A stretch of 19,550 nt of DNA from JAVBKP01 sp031553975 (GTDB lineage: Bacteria > Bacillota > Clostridia > Peptostreptococcales > Anaerovoracaceae). Shown one piece after another: positions 6,572-14,375 of this stretch. Both the position numbers and the translations under genes were made by a program. Every line of letters starts with the position of its first letter. The stretch's first letter is position 1. The notes beneath the pieces are model-generated. The model was not told the DNA's origin, made no database searches, and saw nothing but the letters and a program-made list of their open reading frames with translations. The stretch lies in assembly GCA_031553975.1 (NCBI GenBank), contig JAVBKP010000064.1, positions 1 to 19,550 of the forward strand, read 5' to 3'.

Positions 6572-6620
6572 TATCCTTAGCCAAAGTGAAAAATCTAAAG
6601 CAAAATAATTCCAACAAAGA

Positions 6621-6652
6621 AGAAGCTATTTCAGGTGTCTGAAGTGGCTTCT
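6621..6652. terminator. Possible shared hairpin between convergent sod and exporter genes
   Basis: AGAAGCTATTTCA and TGAAGTGGCTTCT pair at 11 of 13 positions around a six-base loop. It overlaps the exporter's stop codon. Neither side has a clean T-run, so termination is only moderately supported. Confidence 0.35.
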
Positions 6653-7635
6653 TACTCTGTGGAGCTAGTTTGTGGGTGAACCTTTTTTCGCATAGGAAAT
6701 GGAATTTGTGCCACAATCACAGCCACCAATACGAAAACACATCCCATGGATTCTCTAAATGTAAGGACTTCATTTAAGAGTAAAACCCCACCAATGACAG
6801 CGAATACGGATTCCATACTCAATATAATAGAAGCCACAGTAGGAGCAGAATTCTTTTGGCCTACAATCTGCAACGTATAGGCAAGACCACACGAGACAAT
6901 ACCTGTGAAGAATAGTGGTATGATAGCATCTTTTAAACCAAAGCCTAACGCTGATATAATCTGGACTGTACCGTTGCCCATCTGAGGTAGCTCCGTAAAA
7001 AGTGCTAAGAGTAGGGATAGGGCAGAGCATGTGGCAAACTGGATGGCAGACATTTTCGGCACATTGATATGGGCTACAAAATGATCTACAACTAGAATGT
7101 GAATAGCCCAGACAGTAGAACCGATGAGGATAATCAAATCGCCGGTTGCCATGGCAAAGTTACCGCCTGCTTTAATACAAAGCAGATAAAGGCCAAAGGC
7201 AGCTATGACAACACCAATCCAGGCGTTGATATGTACTTTCTTTTTAAGAACAATACTAAATATAGGCACGAGAACCATATACAAAGCTGTAATAAAACCG
7301 GCTTTGCCAGCATCTGTATACTGAAGACCGAACTGCTGTGTGGAGGCTCCAACGAAGAGGGCCGTTCCGCAAATAAGACCTGCCTTGAGAGTGGCAGCGT
7401 TTTTTTTTGACTTCATTTCTAAATCCTCAGGATCACCGCCACGGTTTTTCTTGTCGATTCTTCCCAATACATAGATCACAGGCAAAAGGGAAAGGGAACC
7501 CAACATAAACCTACCCCAATTGAACGTAAAGGGTCCGATGTGATCCATACCTTCTCGTTGAAAGGCAAAGGCAAACCCCCAGATGAAGGCAGTGAGGATC
7601 AAAATAAGGCTGGATTGAAGCTGTTTTTTATTCAT
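6652..7635 (-). CDS. DMT-superfamily (EamA) transporter
   Basis: A 327-residue integral membrane protein of the drug/metabolite transporter superfamily, with two EamA repeats and about ten hydrophobic helices. The first repeat starts LILILTAFIWGFAFAFQREG, where the aromatic-Gly helix followed by a basic residue is typical. The second repeat starts near GDLIILIGSTVWAIHILVVD. The linker after helix 2 is longer than usual and charged (KKNRGGDPEDLEMKSKKN). The substrate is unknown; family members export amino acids, metabolites or drugs. The ATG has TAGGAG upstream. The gene is divergent from the capA-like gene and convergent with sod; no operon partner is seen. Confidence 0.88.
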   Translation of the reverse strand: MNKKQLQSSLILILTAFIWGFAFAFQREGMDHIGPFTFNWGRFMLGSLSLLPVIYVLGRIDKKNRGGDPEDLEMKSKKNAATLKAGLICGTALFVGASTQQFGLQYTDAGKAGFITALYMVLVPIFSIVLKKKVHINAWIGVVIAAFGLYLLCIKAGGNFAMATGDLIILIGSTVWAIHILVVDHFVAHINVPKMSAIQFATCSALSLLLALFTELPQMGNGTVQIISALGFGLKDAIIPLFFTGIVSCGLAYTLQIVGQKNSAPTVASIILSMESVFAVIGGVLLLNEVLTFRESMGCVFVLVAVIVAQIPFPMRKKVHPQTSSTE

Positions 7636-7664
7636 AAATATTCTCCTATATACTGTATTTCAAA

Positions 7665-7693
7665 TTACATTCTATCAAAGAATATGGTATAAT
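7665..7693 (+). promoter_or_regulatory. Sigma-A promoter of the capA-like gene
   Basis: TTACAT at 7665-7670 and TATAAT at 7688-7693 with a 17-base spacer. It lies in the divergent region with the EamA gene and should also drive the dipeptidase gene downstream. Confidence 0.7.
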
Positions 7694-7753
7694 AGCAACA
7701 TGATTTTATGAAAAGAACAATTATGGGAAAGTATATGGAGAAAGAATCACAAC

Positions 7754-9043
7754 ATGTATAAAAAAAATATAGTATTAGGCATGCTTATTGTATGCCTAAT
7801 TGGTACCTCTTTGGTACTAATAGGATGTCAGAGTCAAGGTCTGACAAAGGGTGGCAATGAGAAACCATCAAGTGTAGACGAAGAAGAGGTGAAGGCGCCA
7901 GAGCCCATTGATCTTAGCATTGTAGCAGTAGGCGATATTATCATTCATCAACCACAGCTAGCGGCTCAATATGATAAGGCCACAGACACATACAACTTCG
8001 AGAACAACTTTCAATATGTGAAAAAATATATAGAGACAGCGGATTTAGCCATTTGCAATGTAGAAACCACATTTGCAGGCAAAGAGAGAGAGTTCACAGG
8101 GTATCCTGTGTTTAATACCCCAGACAGCCTTGCTACTACCCTAAAAAACACTGGGTTCGATGTTGGAGTTACAGCTAACAATCATGATCTTGACCGTGGT
8201 AGCCAAGGCATGCTCCGCACAATCGATGTGTTAAGCGATGCAGGTATTGTTGTAGCAGGCACCCACAAGGAAGGCAGCCAAAGATATGCAATGACCACTG
8301 TAAAAGGTGTCAAAGTAGCCGTGGTGGCATATACCTATGAAACACCAAGGCAAGGAGGCAGACGGTCTATTAATGCAGTACCCATACCAGAATCAATGCT
8401 GAATGTGGTCAACAGTTTTGGATATGAGACCATGGAAGAGGACACCACAAGAATTTTAGCAGATATTAGAGAGGCAAAATCTGCAGGGGCAGAGGTGATT
8501 ATAGCCTTCATGCATTGGGGCAGAGAGTATGCTGAAAGACCTTCAACCGAAGATCAAAAACTAGCAAAGGCCATAGCAGACGAGGGTGCAGATATTATAT
8601 TTGGTTCACACCCCCATGTATTGCAGCCCATTGAGATGATTAAAAGGGCTGACGGCAAATCTGTGCCAGTATATTATTCTTTGGGAAATTTCATATCCAA
8701 CCAAAGATTGGACACGGTAGACAACAGAAAGACAGAAGACGGAATCATAGGCTCAGTGAAAATAACAGTTATGAGACAGCCTGTTAGTGGAACCACGACG
8801 AAGCAAGGGATTTCACAGATTGGTTCCATTGAAGCCCAATTTTTACCTACATGGGTCAACCGATACAAAAGAGACGGAAAACGGGTTTATGAGGTGGTCC
8901 CTATCATTGGAGATTACAAGTCAAACCCTTCCATTATAGACAGTAAAAGTCAGACTAATATAGAAGAATCTGAAAAAGATACCCTAGCCACCATGGCAAG
9001 TGTGCCATCAAGCGCAGGTATAATCACAAGGCGAGAAAATTAA
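7754..9043 (+). CDS. CapA-family (PGA_cap) lipoprotein
   Basis: A 429-residue lipoprotein of the CapA/poly-gamma-glutamate synthesis family, a calcineurin-like metallophosphoesterase fold. Residues 1-25 are a lipoprotein signal with lipobox LIGC and C25 as the lipidated residue, so it is anchored outside the membrane; a Ser/Gly/Glu-rich linker follows to about 52. Catalytic-type motifs run in order: GD at 60-61, NVETTF (102-107), ANNHDLDRG (141-149), HWG (254-256), GSHPHV (284-289) and YSLGNF (308-313). No capBC genes are near, so a capsule role is not supported; many clostridial homologues stand alone and have unknown substrates. The ribosome binding site GGAG is 12 bases from the ATG. Only 25 bases separate it from the dipeptidase gene, so they are probably cotranscribed. 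Confidence 0.9.
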   Translation: MYKKNIVLGMLIVCLIGTSLVLIGCQSQGLTKGGNEKPSSVDEEEVKAPEPIDLSIVAVGDIIIHQPQLAAQYDKATDTYNFENNFQYVKKYIETADLAICNVETTFAGKEREFTGYPVFNTPDSLATTLKNTGFDVGVTANNHDLDRGSQGMLRTIDVLSDAGIVVAGTHKEGSQRYAMTTVKGVKVAVVAYTYETPRQGGRRSINAVPIPESMLNVVNSFGYETMEEDTTRILADIREAKSAGAEVIIAFMHWGREYAERPSTEDQKLAKAIADEGADIIFGSHPHVLQPIEMIKRADGKSVPVYYSLGNFISNQRLDTVDNRKTEDGIIGSVKITVMRQPVSGTTTKQGISQIGSIEAQFLPTWVNRYKRDGKRVYEVVPIIGDYKSNPSIIDSKSQTNIEESEKDTLATMASVPSSAGIITRREN

Positions 9044-9068
9044 ATTAATAAAAAGTGAGGTAATTGCA

Positions 9069-10520
9069 ATGAAGTACTTGGAACTGATCGATTCGTACAG
9101 AGATGAAATGGTAAAGGATTTACAAGGTTTACTTGCCTTTGATAGCGTGTACAACAAAGGTGAGAACGGCACGCCCTATGGAGTGGAAGTGCAAAAATCC
9201 CTTGATTACATGATGGAACTAGGCCAAAGAGATGGATTTACAACACTGAATGTTGACAATAAGGCAGGGCACATTGAAGTGGGCGCGGGTCAGGATATTG
9301 TGGGTATACTTGTGCATCTTGATATTGTACCAGTGGGTTCTGGTTGGGAACACGATCCATTTGGAAAAGACATTGTAGACGGCAATTTATACGGACGTGG
9401 AACTATGGATGACAAAGGACCTGCCATGGCAGCGTATTACGCGATGAAAGCGTTAAAAGAAGTGGCGAAAGAAGATCCTACCATGTCACTGAACAAACGC
9501 GTTCGCTTGATACTAGGGCTTGATGAAGAAAAGGGTGTATGGGACAGTATTCCATATTACTTCACCAAAGAGCCAGTGGTAAATATCGGATTCACACCAG
9601 ATGCTTCTTATCCGGTAATACATGCAGAAATGGGTATTTTGATTTTTGAACTTGTGAAAAAATTGAACAAAAACAACAAACCAACTACAGGAAATGTAGT
9701 CAAGAGCATCAAGGGCGGAAATGCCCACAATATGGTACCAGATTGGTGTACTACGGTAATATCTAATGAGGCTGGATACGACGATGTTAAGACCCTAATT
9801 GCGGCTTTTGCTGAACGAACTAGCTACAAAATTTCTTGTAAGGGACGGGGCAAATCCCTAGAGATTACGACTGAAGGAATTTCTGCACACGGCGCACAAC
9901 CTGCATCTGGACTAAACGCCATCTCTATCATGATGGCATTCCTTGCAGAGCTTGAAATACAAGGTGATGAGTTTAATGAATTCGTAGAATTCTACAATAG
10001 CAAGATTGGATTTAACGTATATGGCGAGAATATCGGCTGTGGATTTGCTGACGAAGTATCAGGAAAACTGTTGTACAACATTGGTGTAATCAATGTAGAC
10101 GATGAAACAGCCACTCTTACAGTTTGCGTAAGATATCCGGTGACACATCCAGGCAAAGACCCAGTTACAGACGGAGGCGATCATGTATATGATGGCATGA
10201 GAGAAATCGTAGATTCTTACAACATAGGTGTTGTGAAGATAGAAGATAAAAAGCCAGTGTACTTCCCACTTGATTCTAAACTGGTGACCACTTTGGTAGA
10301 GGTATACCAAAAACATACAGGCGATACTACCACAGCCCCAGAGGTAACTGGTGGTGGAACCTACGCTAGAGCGGGCAAGAACATTATCGCTTTTGGACCA
10401 GCAATGCCAGGCGAGGAAGAGCGTGAGCACAAGAAAAATGAGTATATTGAGATAGATAGACTCGTACAATCAGCAAAAATATATGCAGAGGCTATATTCA
10501 AGCTTGCAAACGAAGAATAA
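9069..10520 (+). CDS. pepV: M20 family dipeptidase, PepV-like
   Basis: A 483-residue zinc peptidase of family M20, closest in length and layout to PepV, which cleaves dipeptides with a free N-terminus in the cytoplasm. Metal and catalytic residues are recognisable: H83 and D85 in VHLDIVPVG, bridging D114 in GRGTMDDKGP, E153 and E154 in LGLDEEKG, D178 in GFTPDASYP, and H454 in EEREHKKNEYI. The lid domain lies between about 190 and 380, with GISAHGAQPA inside it. No signal peptide is seen. The start has GTGAGG about 8 bases upstream. It follows the CapA-like gene by 25 bases. The end of its coding sequence carries the -35 of the ribU transcript. Confidence 0.92.
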   Translation: MKYLELIDSYRDEMVKDLQGLLAFDSVYNKGENGTPYGVEVQKSLDYMMELGQRDGFTTLNVDNKAGHIEVGAGQDIVGILVHLDIVPVGSGWEHDPFGKDIVDGNLYGRGTMDDKGPAMAAYYAMKALKEVAKEDPTMSLNKRVRLILGLDEEKGVWDSIPYYFTKEPVVNIGFTPDASYPVIHAEMGILIFELVKKLNKNNKPTTGNVVKSIKGGNAHNMVPDWCTTVISNEAGYDDVKTLIAAFAERTSYKISCKGRGKSLEITTEGISAHGAQPASGLNAISIMMAFLAELEIQGDEFNEFVEFYNSKIGFNVYGENIGCGFADEVSGKLLYNIGVINVDDETATLTVCVRYPVTHPGKDPVTDGGDHVYDGMREIVDSYNIGVVKIEDKKPVYFPLDSKLVTTLVEVYQKHTGDTTTAPEVTGGGTYARAGKNIIAFGPAMPGEEEREHKKNEYIEIDRLVQSAKIYAEAIFKLANEE

Positions 10521-10532
10521 AAGTGATATACT
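10504..10532 (+). promoter_or_regulatory. Promoter of the FMN-riboswitch/ribU transcript
   Basis: TTGCAA at 10504-10509 (inside the last codons of the dipeptidase gene) and TATACT at 10527-10532, spacer 17 bases. It predicts a start near 10539, about 19 bases before the riboswitch begins. Confidence 0.6.
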
Positions 10533-10536
10533 CACA

Positions 10537-10554
10537 TTGTTAACAATTTAATAA
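10537..10554. promoter_or_regulatory. Candidate Rex operator upstream of ribU
   Basis: TTGTTAA-CAAT-TTAATAA matches 13 of the 14 fixed positions of the Rex consensus TTGTTAANNNNTTAACAA. It overlaps the predicted transcription start of the riboswitch transcript, a position suited to repression. A rex gene is in the same window at 16820. Binding is not shown. Confidence 0.6.
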
Positions 10555-10555
10555 A

Positions 10556-10674
10556 AATCTTCGGGGCGGGGCGAGATTCCCCACCGGCGGTATAGCCCGC
10601 GACGATATTCTGGTGAATATTTTGATCTTGTGAGATTCAAGAGCCGACAGTTACAGTCTGGATAAGAGAAGAGA
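10556..10674 (+). ncRNA. FMN riboswitch (RFN element)
   Basis: All conserved RFN blocks are present in order: GGGGCGGGGCGAGATTCCCC, ACCGGCGGTATAGCCCGCGA, a variable arm, GAGCCGACAGTTACAGTCTG and GATAAGAGAAGA. The closing stem P1 is TCTTC (10558-10562) with GAAGA (10668-10672). FMN binding is known to favour termination or block translation; here a terminator at 10702-10734 sits between the aptamer and ribU, so transcriptional control is likely. Confidence 0.96.
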
Positions 10675-10701
10675 ACATGACATTTTAATGTATGTTTTTT
10701 C

Positions 10702-10734
10702 GTCCTGAGGGAATCATTCCTTCAGGACTTTTTT
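10702..10734 (+). terminator. Riboswitch-controlled terminator ahead of ribU
   Basis: GTCCTGA (10702-10708) pairs with TCAGGAC (10722-10728), extended inwards by GGGAA/TTCCT with one G-T pair to a three-base loop, then six T residues. A weaker A/T hairpin with its own T-run (10675-10700) precedes it. Confidence 0.88.
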
Positions 10735-10811
10735 AGCCTAAAATCCCAGGCCCACGCAAAGCCAACTTTGTGGAGAGCGGTGACCCGAGCAAGATGAGAG
10801 GAGAACACAAA

Positions 10812-11348
10812 ATGAGGGATCAAAGAACAGCAAAAATGGCAAAAATGGCGATGCTAGCAGCCATATCAATTGTACTGGTATTTTTAGTACATTTTCCAAT
10901 TGTTCCAGCCGTACCATTCTTAGAGTATGACCCAGCAGATGTATCAGTGCTCATTGGAGCCTTTGCATTTGGACCAGTAGCAGGCATAGTGATTACAGTA
11001 ATAGCATCTATCATCCAAGGCTTTACCGTTAGCGCCCAAGGAGGCATCTTCGGAATCATCATGCACATCTTAGCTACAGGTACACTGGTACTAGTAGCAG
11101 GAAACATATACAGAGTGAAAAAAACCATAAAAGGTGCGATTTTGGCACTCCTAGCAGGTGCATTGTCCATGGTAGCAGTCATGGCAATAGCCAACATTAT
11201 TCTAAACCCAATTTTTTATGGTATGCCAAGAGAAGCAGTATACGCACTCCTACCAGCCATTATAACATTTAACCTAGCCAAAGCAGGCATTAACTCGGTG
11301 ATTACACTTCTCGTGTATAAAAGAATATCTAAATTTTTGCATAGATAG
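10812..11348 (+). CDS. ribU: Riboflavin ECF transporter S component RibU
   Basis: A 178-residue membrane protein that gives an energy-coupling-factor transporter its riboflavin specificity. It has about six hydrophobic helices. The segment FPIVPAVPFLEYDPADVSVLIGAFAFGP is a hallmark of RibU (proline-rich loop followed by EYDPADV). The FMN riboswitch directly upstream makes riboflavin or a related flavin precursor the clear substrate. I choose the ATG at 10812 because AGGAG lies 8 bases before it; an upstream ATG at 10770 lacks such a site. The shared ECF ATPases and T component are not in this window. Regulation by FMN is strongly implied, and by Rex possibly. Confidence 0.95.
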   Translation: MRDQRTAKMAKMAMLAAISIVLVFLVHFPIVPAVPFLEYDPADVSVLIGAFAFGPVAGIVITVIASIIQGFTVSAQGGIFGIIMHILATGTLVLVAGNIYRVKKTIKGAILALLAGALSMVAVMAIANIILNPIFYGMPREAVYALLPAIITFNLAKAGINSVITLLVYKRISKFLHR

Positions 11349-11362
11349 TACTATATTCAAAT

Positions 11363-11391
11363 TTGAAATAAAACCAAAAAAAGTATATACT
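11363..11391 (+). promoter_or_regulatory. Promoter of the tsaE operon
   Basis: TTGAAA at 11363-11368 and TATACT at 11386-11391 with a 17-base spacer. The -10 lies inside the left arm of the palindrome that also forms the ribU terminator, so the two signals share bases. Confidence 0.6.
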
Positions 11392-11408
11392 ATGTATATA
11401 CTTTTTTT
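11376..11408 (+). terminator. Symmetric A/T hairpin, terminator of ribU overlapping the tsaE promoter
   Basis: Seven A residues, GTATATAC, a TAT loop, GTATATAC and seven T residues form a perfect 15-base stem including the A/T ends. It follows ribU by 27 bases and ends three bases before the tsaE ribosome binding site, so it can stop ribU transcripts but would also sit at the start of tsaE transcripts. Confidence 0.6.
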
Positions 11409-11421
11409 ATAGGAGCCGAAA

Positions 11422-11841
11422 TTGAAAATCAATAGCCTAGCTGAAACAATGGAATACGGGAAAAAAATCGCGGATATGCTAAAACCAGGGGATATACTAT
11501 GCCTGTCTGGCAATCTTGGCGCGGGGAAAACTACCATGTCCAAGACCATTATAAAAGAGTTAGGTGTGACAGATACGGTGACTAGTCCTACCTTTACCAT
11601 AGTCCATGAATACCAGGGAAGATTGCCTGTATACCATTTTGATGTATACAGAATAGATGATATTGAGGAAATGTACGAAATAGGGTATGAGGAGTATTTT
11701 TTTGGTGAAGGTGTATGCATCATAGAATGGGCAGAAAAAATTGAGGAAATCATCCCAGCCGAGGCCATGCATATCACCATAGAATATGGGAATGTGAGCC
11801 AAAACGATGAAGAGCGAATCATTAAAACGGAGAAGATATGA
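11422..11841 (+). CDS. tsaE: tRNA t6A biosynthesis ATPase TsaE
   Basis: A 139-residue ATPase that works with TsaB and TsaD in making N6-threonylcarbamoyladenosine at position 37 of ANN-decoding tRNAs. The Walker A motif is GNLGAGKTT at about 30-38, followed by the family's TSPTFTIVHEY segment and HFDVYRIDD (Walker B-like region), then IIEWAEK. The start is a TTG at 11422 with AGGAG six bases upstream; no in-frame ATG occurs before the P-loop except one well inside the first helix. Its last four bases overlap the tsaB start (ATGA). It begins the t6A operon. Confidence 0.95.
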   Translation: MKINSLAETMEYGKKIADMLKPGDILCLSGNLGAGKTTMSKTIIKELGVTDTVTSPTFTIVHEYQGRLPVYHFDVYRIDDIEEMYEIGYEEYFFGEGVCIIEWAEKIEEIIPAEAMHITIEYGNVSQNDEERIIKTEKI

Positions 11842-12536
11842 ATATTTTAGGAATAGATACCACATCGGCCATTGCATCTGCGGCGATAATGGGAGCGGAT
11901 GGAAGCGTGATCGAAGTACATAATGATCAAAAGATGAACCATTTGCAAAATCTAATGACGATGATAGATGAACTGCTATCAAAATGTCAATTACAATTAA
12001 GCGATATAACTCATATTGCAGTATCTGAGGGGCCAGGGTCTTTTACGGGTATCCGTATTGGCATCGCCACTGGCAAGATGCTAGCACAGGTACTAGGCGT
12101 AGATATGGTCCAAGTGGAAACATTAAAGGCGTATGCCTATGCAGCAAAGGAATGCAATACAGCGATTTGCCCTATGCTAGATGCGAGGAGAAGTCAAGTA
12201 TATGCCGCCACGTATAAGTGGGAAAATGGAAGGTGCATTGATCTCACCAAAGGCGGCGCCTATATGGCAGAGGAGATGAAATCTTCTAACAAGAACATTG
12301 AAAGCGTATTGTATATAGGCGATGGGTCAAAATCCTACCAACAAATTGTAGAAGCAGACAATGCTAAATTCGATTTTGAAATAGCCACCACAGGTCTTGG
12401 AAAATATGTTTGCGAAATTGCAAAAGAAAAAATACAAGCTGGTGAGATCACAAATCTTTTCGAGTTCAAACCAGTATATATGAGGTTGGCTGAGGCCCAA
12501 AGAAAATTGGAAGAAACGAAAGTTAACCATAATTAA
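11838..12536 (+). CDS. tsaB: tRNA t6A biosynthesis protein TsaB
   Basis: A 232-residue ASKHA-fold partner of TsaD that acts as a scaffold in the t6A complex. Diagnostic stretches are the start MNILGIDTTSAIASAAI, SEGPGSFTGIRIG at about 64-76 and PMLDARRSQVYAATY at about 115. Length is normal for Firmicutes TsaB. It starts within the tsaE stop, indicating translational coupling, and is 14 bases before rimI. Confidence 0.95.
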   Translation: MNILGIDTTSAIASAAIMGADGSVIEVHNDQKMNHLQNLMTMIDELLSKCQLQLSDITHIAVSEGPGSFTGIRIGIATGKMLAQVLGVDMVQVETLKAYAYAAKECNTAICPMLDARRSQVYAATYKWENGRCIDLTKGGAYMAEEMKSSNKNIESVLYIGDGSKSYQQIVEADNAKFDFEIATTGLGKYVCEIAKEKIQAGEITNLFEFKPVYMRLAEAQRKLEETKVNHN

Positions 12537-12550
12537 ATTAAGGAAAACAT

Positions 12551-13027
12551 ATGAGTTTTAAGATAAGAAAAATGACATTGGAAGACATTCATCAGGTACT
12601 AGAAATAGAGCATTTGAGTTTTCAAGATCCGTGGACCAGAGAGTCTATGGAGTATGAAGTCAGCAAAAATGACAAGGCACTTTACCTAGTAGGTGTGGAA
12701 ACAGAAAGCAGAACTTTTGGAAGGCCTGAAGCAAATGAAAAAGTGGTGGCTTATGCGGGACTTTGGGCTATTTTTGACGAAGGTCATATTACCAATATTG
12801 CTGTTCATCCTGACCATCGAGGGCAGAAAAAAGGTGCTATATTAACATCAAAAATCATGGAAGAGGCCAATGCCATCGGGGTAAAGCATTTTACTTTGGA
12901 GGTAAAAACAACGAACATGGCAGCCATCACTATGTACGAAAAACTAGGGTTTAAGACAGAAGGATTGCGAAAAAATTATTATCAATACGACAATTCAGAC
13001 GCATATGTGATGTGGAACAGGCAATAA
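12551..13027 (+). CDS. rimI: Ribosomal protein S18 alanine N-acetyltransferase RimI
   Basis: A 158-residue GNAT acetyltransferase. The opening KIRKMTLEDIHQVLEIEHLSFQDPWTRESM pattern (split here: KIRKMTLEDI, EIEHLSFQDPWTRES) is typical of RimI, the acetyl-CoA-binding loop is VHPDHRGQKKGA at about 93-104, and LEVKTTNMAAITMYEKLGFK is the family's C-terminal signature. It acetylates the N-terminus of ribosomal protein S18 and is usually found beside tsaB/tsaD, as here. An insertion around ESRTFGRPEANEK (52-64) is slightly longer than in E. coli. The AAGGAAA site before the ATG is moderate. Confidence 0.93.
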   Translation: MSFKIRKMTLEDIHQVLEIEHLSFQDPWTRESMEYEVSKNDKALYLVGVETESRTFGRPEANEKVVAYAGLWAIFDEGHITNIAVHPDHRGQKKGAILTSKIMEEANAIGVKHFTLEVKTTNMAAITMYEKLGFKTEGLRKNYYQYDNSDAYVMWNRQ

Positions 13028-13049
13028 TACCTTAAAAGGGGGTATTTAT

Positions 13050-13253
13050 ATGCGTTTATTTGATATAAGAGATGATCATGAAGATCAATTGAATTTTATT
13101 GCATCAGACTGCAGGAATTTTCACAGAAGGGGTGATTTCAATGCCTTTAATATGGTGCACTATCACACTTGCGAAAATTGTGACCACTTCACAGCCGACT
13201 TGACATGCGATTACGGCAAATCTAGCTACAATAGACCATTTGATATGATTTAA
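13050..13253 (+). CDS. 67-aa Cys/His-rich protein inside the t6A operon, unknown
   Basis: A small soluble protein starting MRLFDIRDDHEDQLNFI. It has H10, C21 and H25, then a compact HYHTCENCDHF at 37-47 followed by C53, a set suited to binding zinc or iron, though it fits no zinc-ribbon spacing I know. I do not recognise the family. It is certainly expressed like its neighbours: it follows rimI by 22 bases, has AAAGGGGG seven bases before the ATG, and precedes tsaD by 24 bases. No membrane segment is seen. A role in t6A synthesis or an unrelated passenger gene are both open. Confidence 0.82.
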   Translation: MRLFDIRDDHEDQLNFIASDCRNFHRRGDFNAFNMVHYHTCENCDHFTADLTCDYGKSSYNRPFDMI

Positions 13254-13277
13254 AATTAAGCAAAGGAAACAGCCCCA

Positions 13278-14294
13278 ATGAACGAAAAAGAATTACTAAC
13301 ATTAGGAATAGAAACAAGTTGCGATGAGACCTCTGTCGCTGTAGTACGCGGGGGCAGAGAGATTTTATCCAACGTCATATCCTCTCAAATAGAAATCCAC
13401 AAAGTCTTTGGCGGCGTCGTACCGGAAATTGCCTCCCGGCATCATCTGGACAATATGAACCCTGTTATAGCCGAGGCGCTAGAAACCGCTGGGGTCACTT
13501 TTGCGGATATTGATGTGGTGGGCGTGACAAAAGGACCAGGGCTAGTAGGTGCCCTTTTGATAGGTATAGCATCAGCCAAAGCCATAGCCTATGCCTCAAA
13601 AAAACCTCTTGTAGGGGTACATCACATCCATGGTCACATCTGTGCCAACTATTTAGCGCATCCCCAGCTAGAACCGCCTTTTTTAGCACTGGTGGTCTCT
13701 GGCGGGCATACGAATCTAATTGATGTGAAAAGCTATGATGAATATGAAGTGTTAGGCGGCACAAGAGATGACGCTGTAGGAGAGGCATTTGACAAGGTGG
13801 CTAGGGTGCTTGGATTGGGATATCCAGGAGGTCCTAATGTGGACAAACTAGCGAGAGAAGGCAACCCAGCTGCCATTCCATTTAAAAGGGTTTACTTAGA
13901 AAAAGATAGTCTTGATTTTAGTTTTAGTGGGATCAAGACGGCTGTGATCAATTATATACATACGCAAGAGCAGAAAAAAGAGGCGATTAATCCAGCGGAT
14001 GTGGCGGCCAGCTTCCAGATGGCCGTGATGGACGTCATCGTAGATAAGTCCATCTACGCCGCCCGCCAGACCGGTAACCACAAAATCGTCATGGCGGGTG
14101 GCGTGGCCGCCAACAGTATGCTTCGCGAAAAGATGGAACAGGCGGCTAAGAACAACAATATGGAGCTATACTACCCGCCTTTGATTTTATGTACCGATAA
14201 CGCAGCTATGATCGCATGCGCTGCCCACTATAGGTATAAGGCAGGGGAAGTGAGCGGATTAGACCTAGATGCCTATCCAGGATTAAAAATTTAA
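13278..14294 (+). CDS. tsaD: tRNA threonylcarbamoyltransferase TsaD
   Basis: A 338-residue catalytic subunit of t6A synthesis that moves the threonylcarbamoyl group to adenosine 37. Motifs: LTLGIETSCDETSVAVV (8-24), SRHHLDNMNPV (53-63), GPGLVGALLIG (86-96), the metal-binding HHIHGH with H116 and H120, VSGGHTNL, FSFSGIKTAV and LCTDNAAMIA. The residue between the metal histidines is His where E. coli has Glu, which I regard as natural variation. Its ribosome binding site (AAAGGA, 14 bases from the ATG) is weaker and further away than its neighbours'. It ends the operon, 11 bases before the bidirectional hairpin region. Confidence 0.96.
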   Translation: MNEKELLTLGIETSCDETSVAVVRGGREILSNVISSQIEIHKVFGGVVPEIASRHHLDNMNPVIAEALETAGVTFADIDVVGVTKGPGLVGALLIGIASAKAIAYASKKPLVGVHHIHGHICANYLAHPQLEPPFLALVVSGGHTNLIDVKSYDEYEVLGGTRDDAVGEAFDKVARVLGLGYPGGPNVDKLAREGNPAAIPFKRVYLEKDSLDFSFSGIKTAVINYIHTQEQKKEAINPADVAASFQMAVMDVIVDKSIYAARQTGNHKIVMAGGVAANSMLREKMEQAAKNNNMELYYPPLILCTDNAAMIACAAHYRYKAGEVSGLDLDAYPGLKI

Positions 14295-14303
14295 ACAAGA
14301 ACT

Positions 14304-14351
14304 AAAAAAAGGGCTGTCTCAGAATGATTAAAAATCATGGAGAGACAGCCC
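14304..14351 (-). terminator. Terminator of acpP, shared with tsaD
   Basis: GGGCTGTCTC (14311-14320) pairs perfectly with GAGACAGCCC (14342-14351), with an inner ATGATT/AATCAT stem. The T-run (seven residues) is on the minus strand, so it best ends acpP transcription; it may also stop tsaD transcripts from the other side. Confidence 0.82.
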
Positions 14352-14375
14352 CTTCGCATTTACTATTTATATGAA

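Noticed and set aside
7099..7410. Plus-strand frame opposite the EamA transporter
   Set aside because: Shadow of a ten-helix membrane protein gene; no ribosome binding site and no recognisable domain.
9513..10469. Minus-strand frames inside the dipeptidase gene
   Set aside because: Antisense shadows of a gene with all M20 catalytic residues in place.
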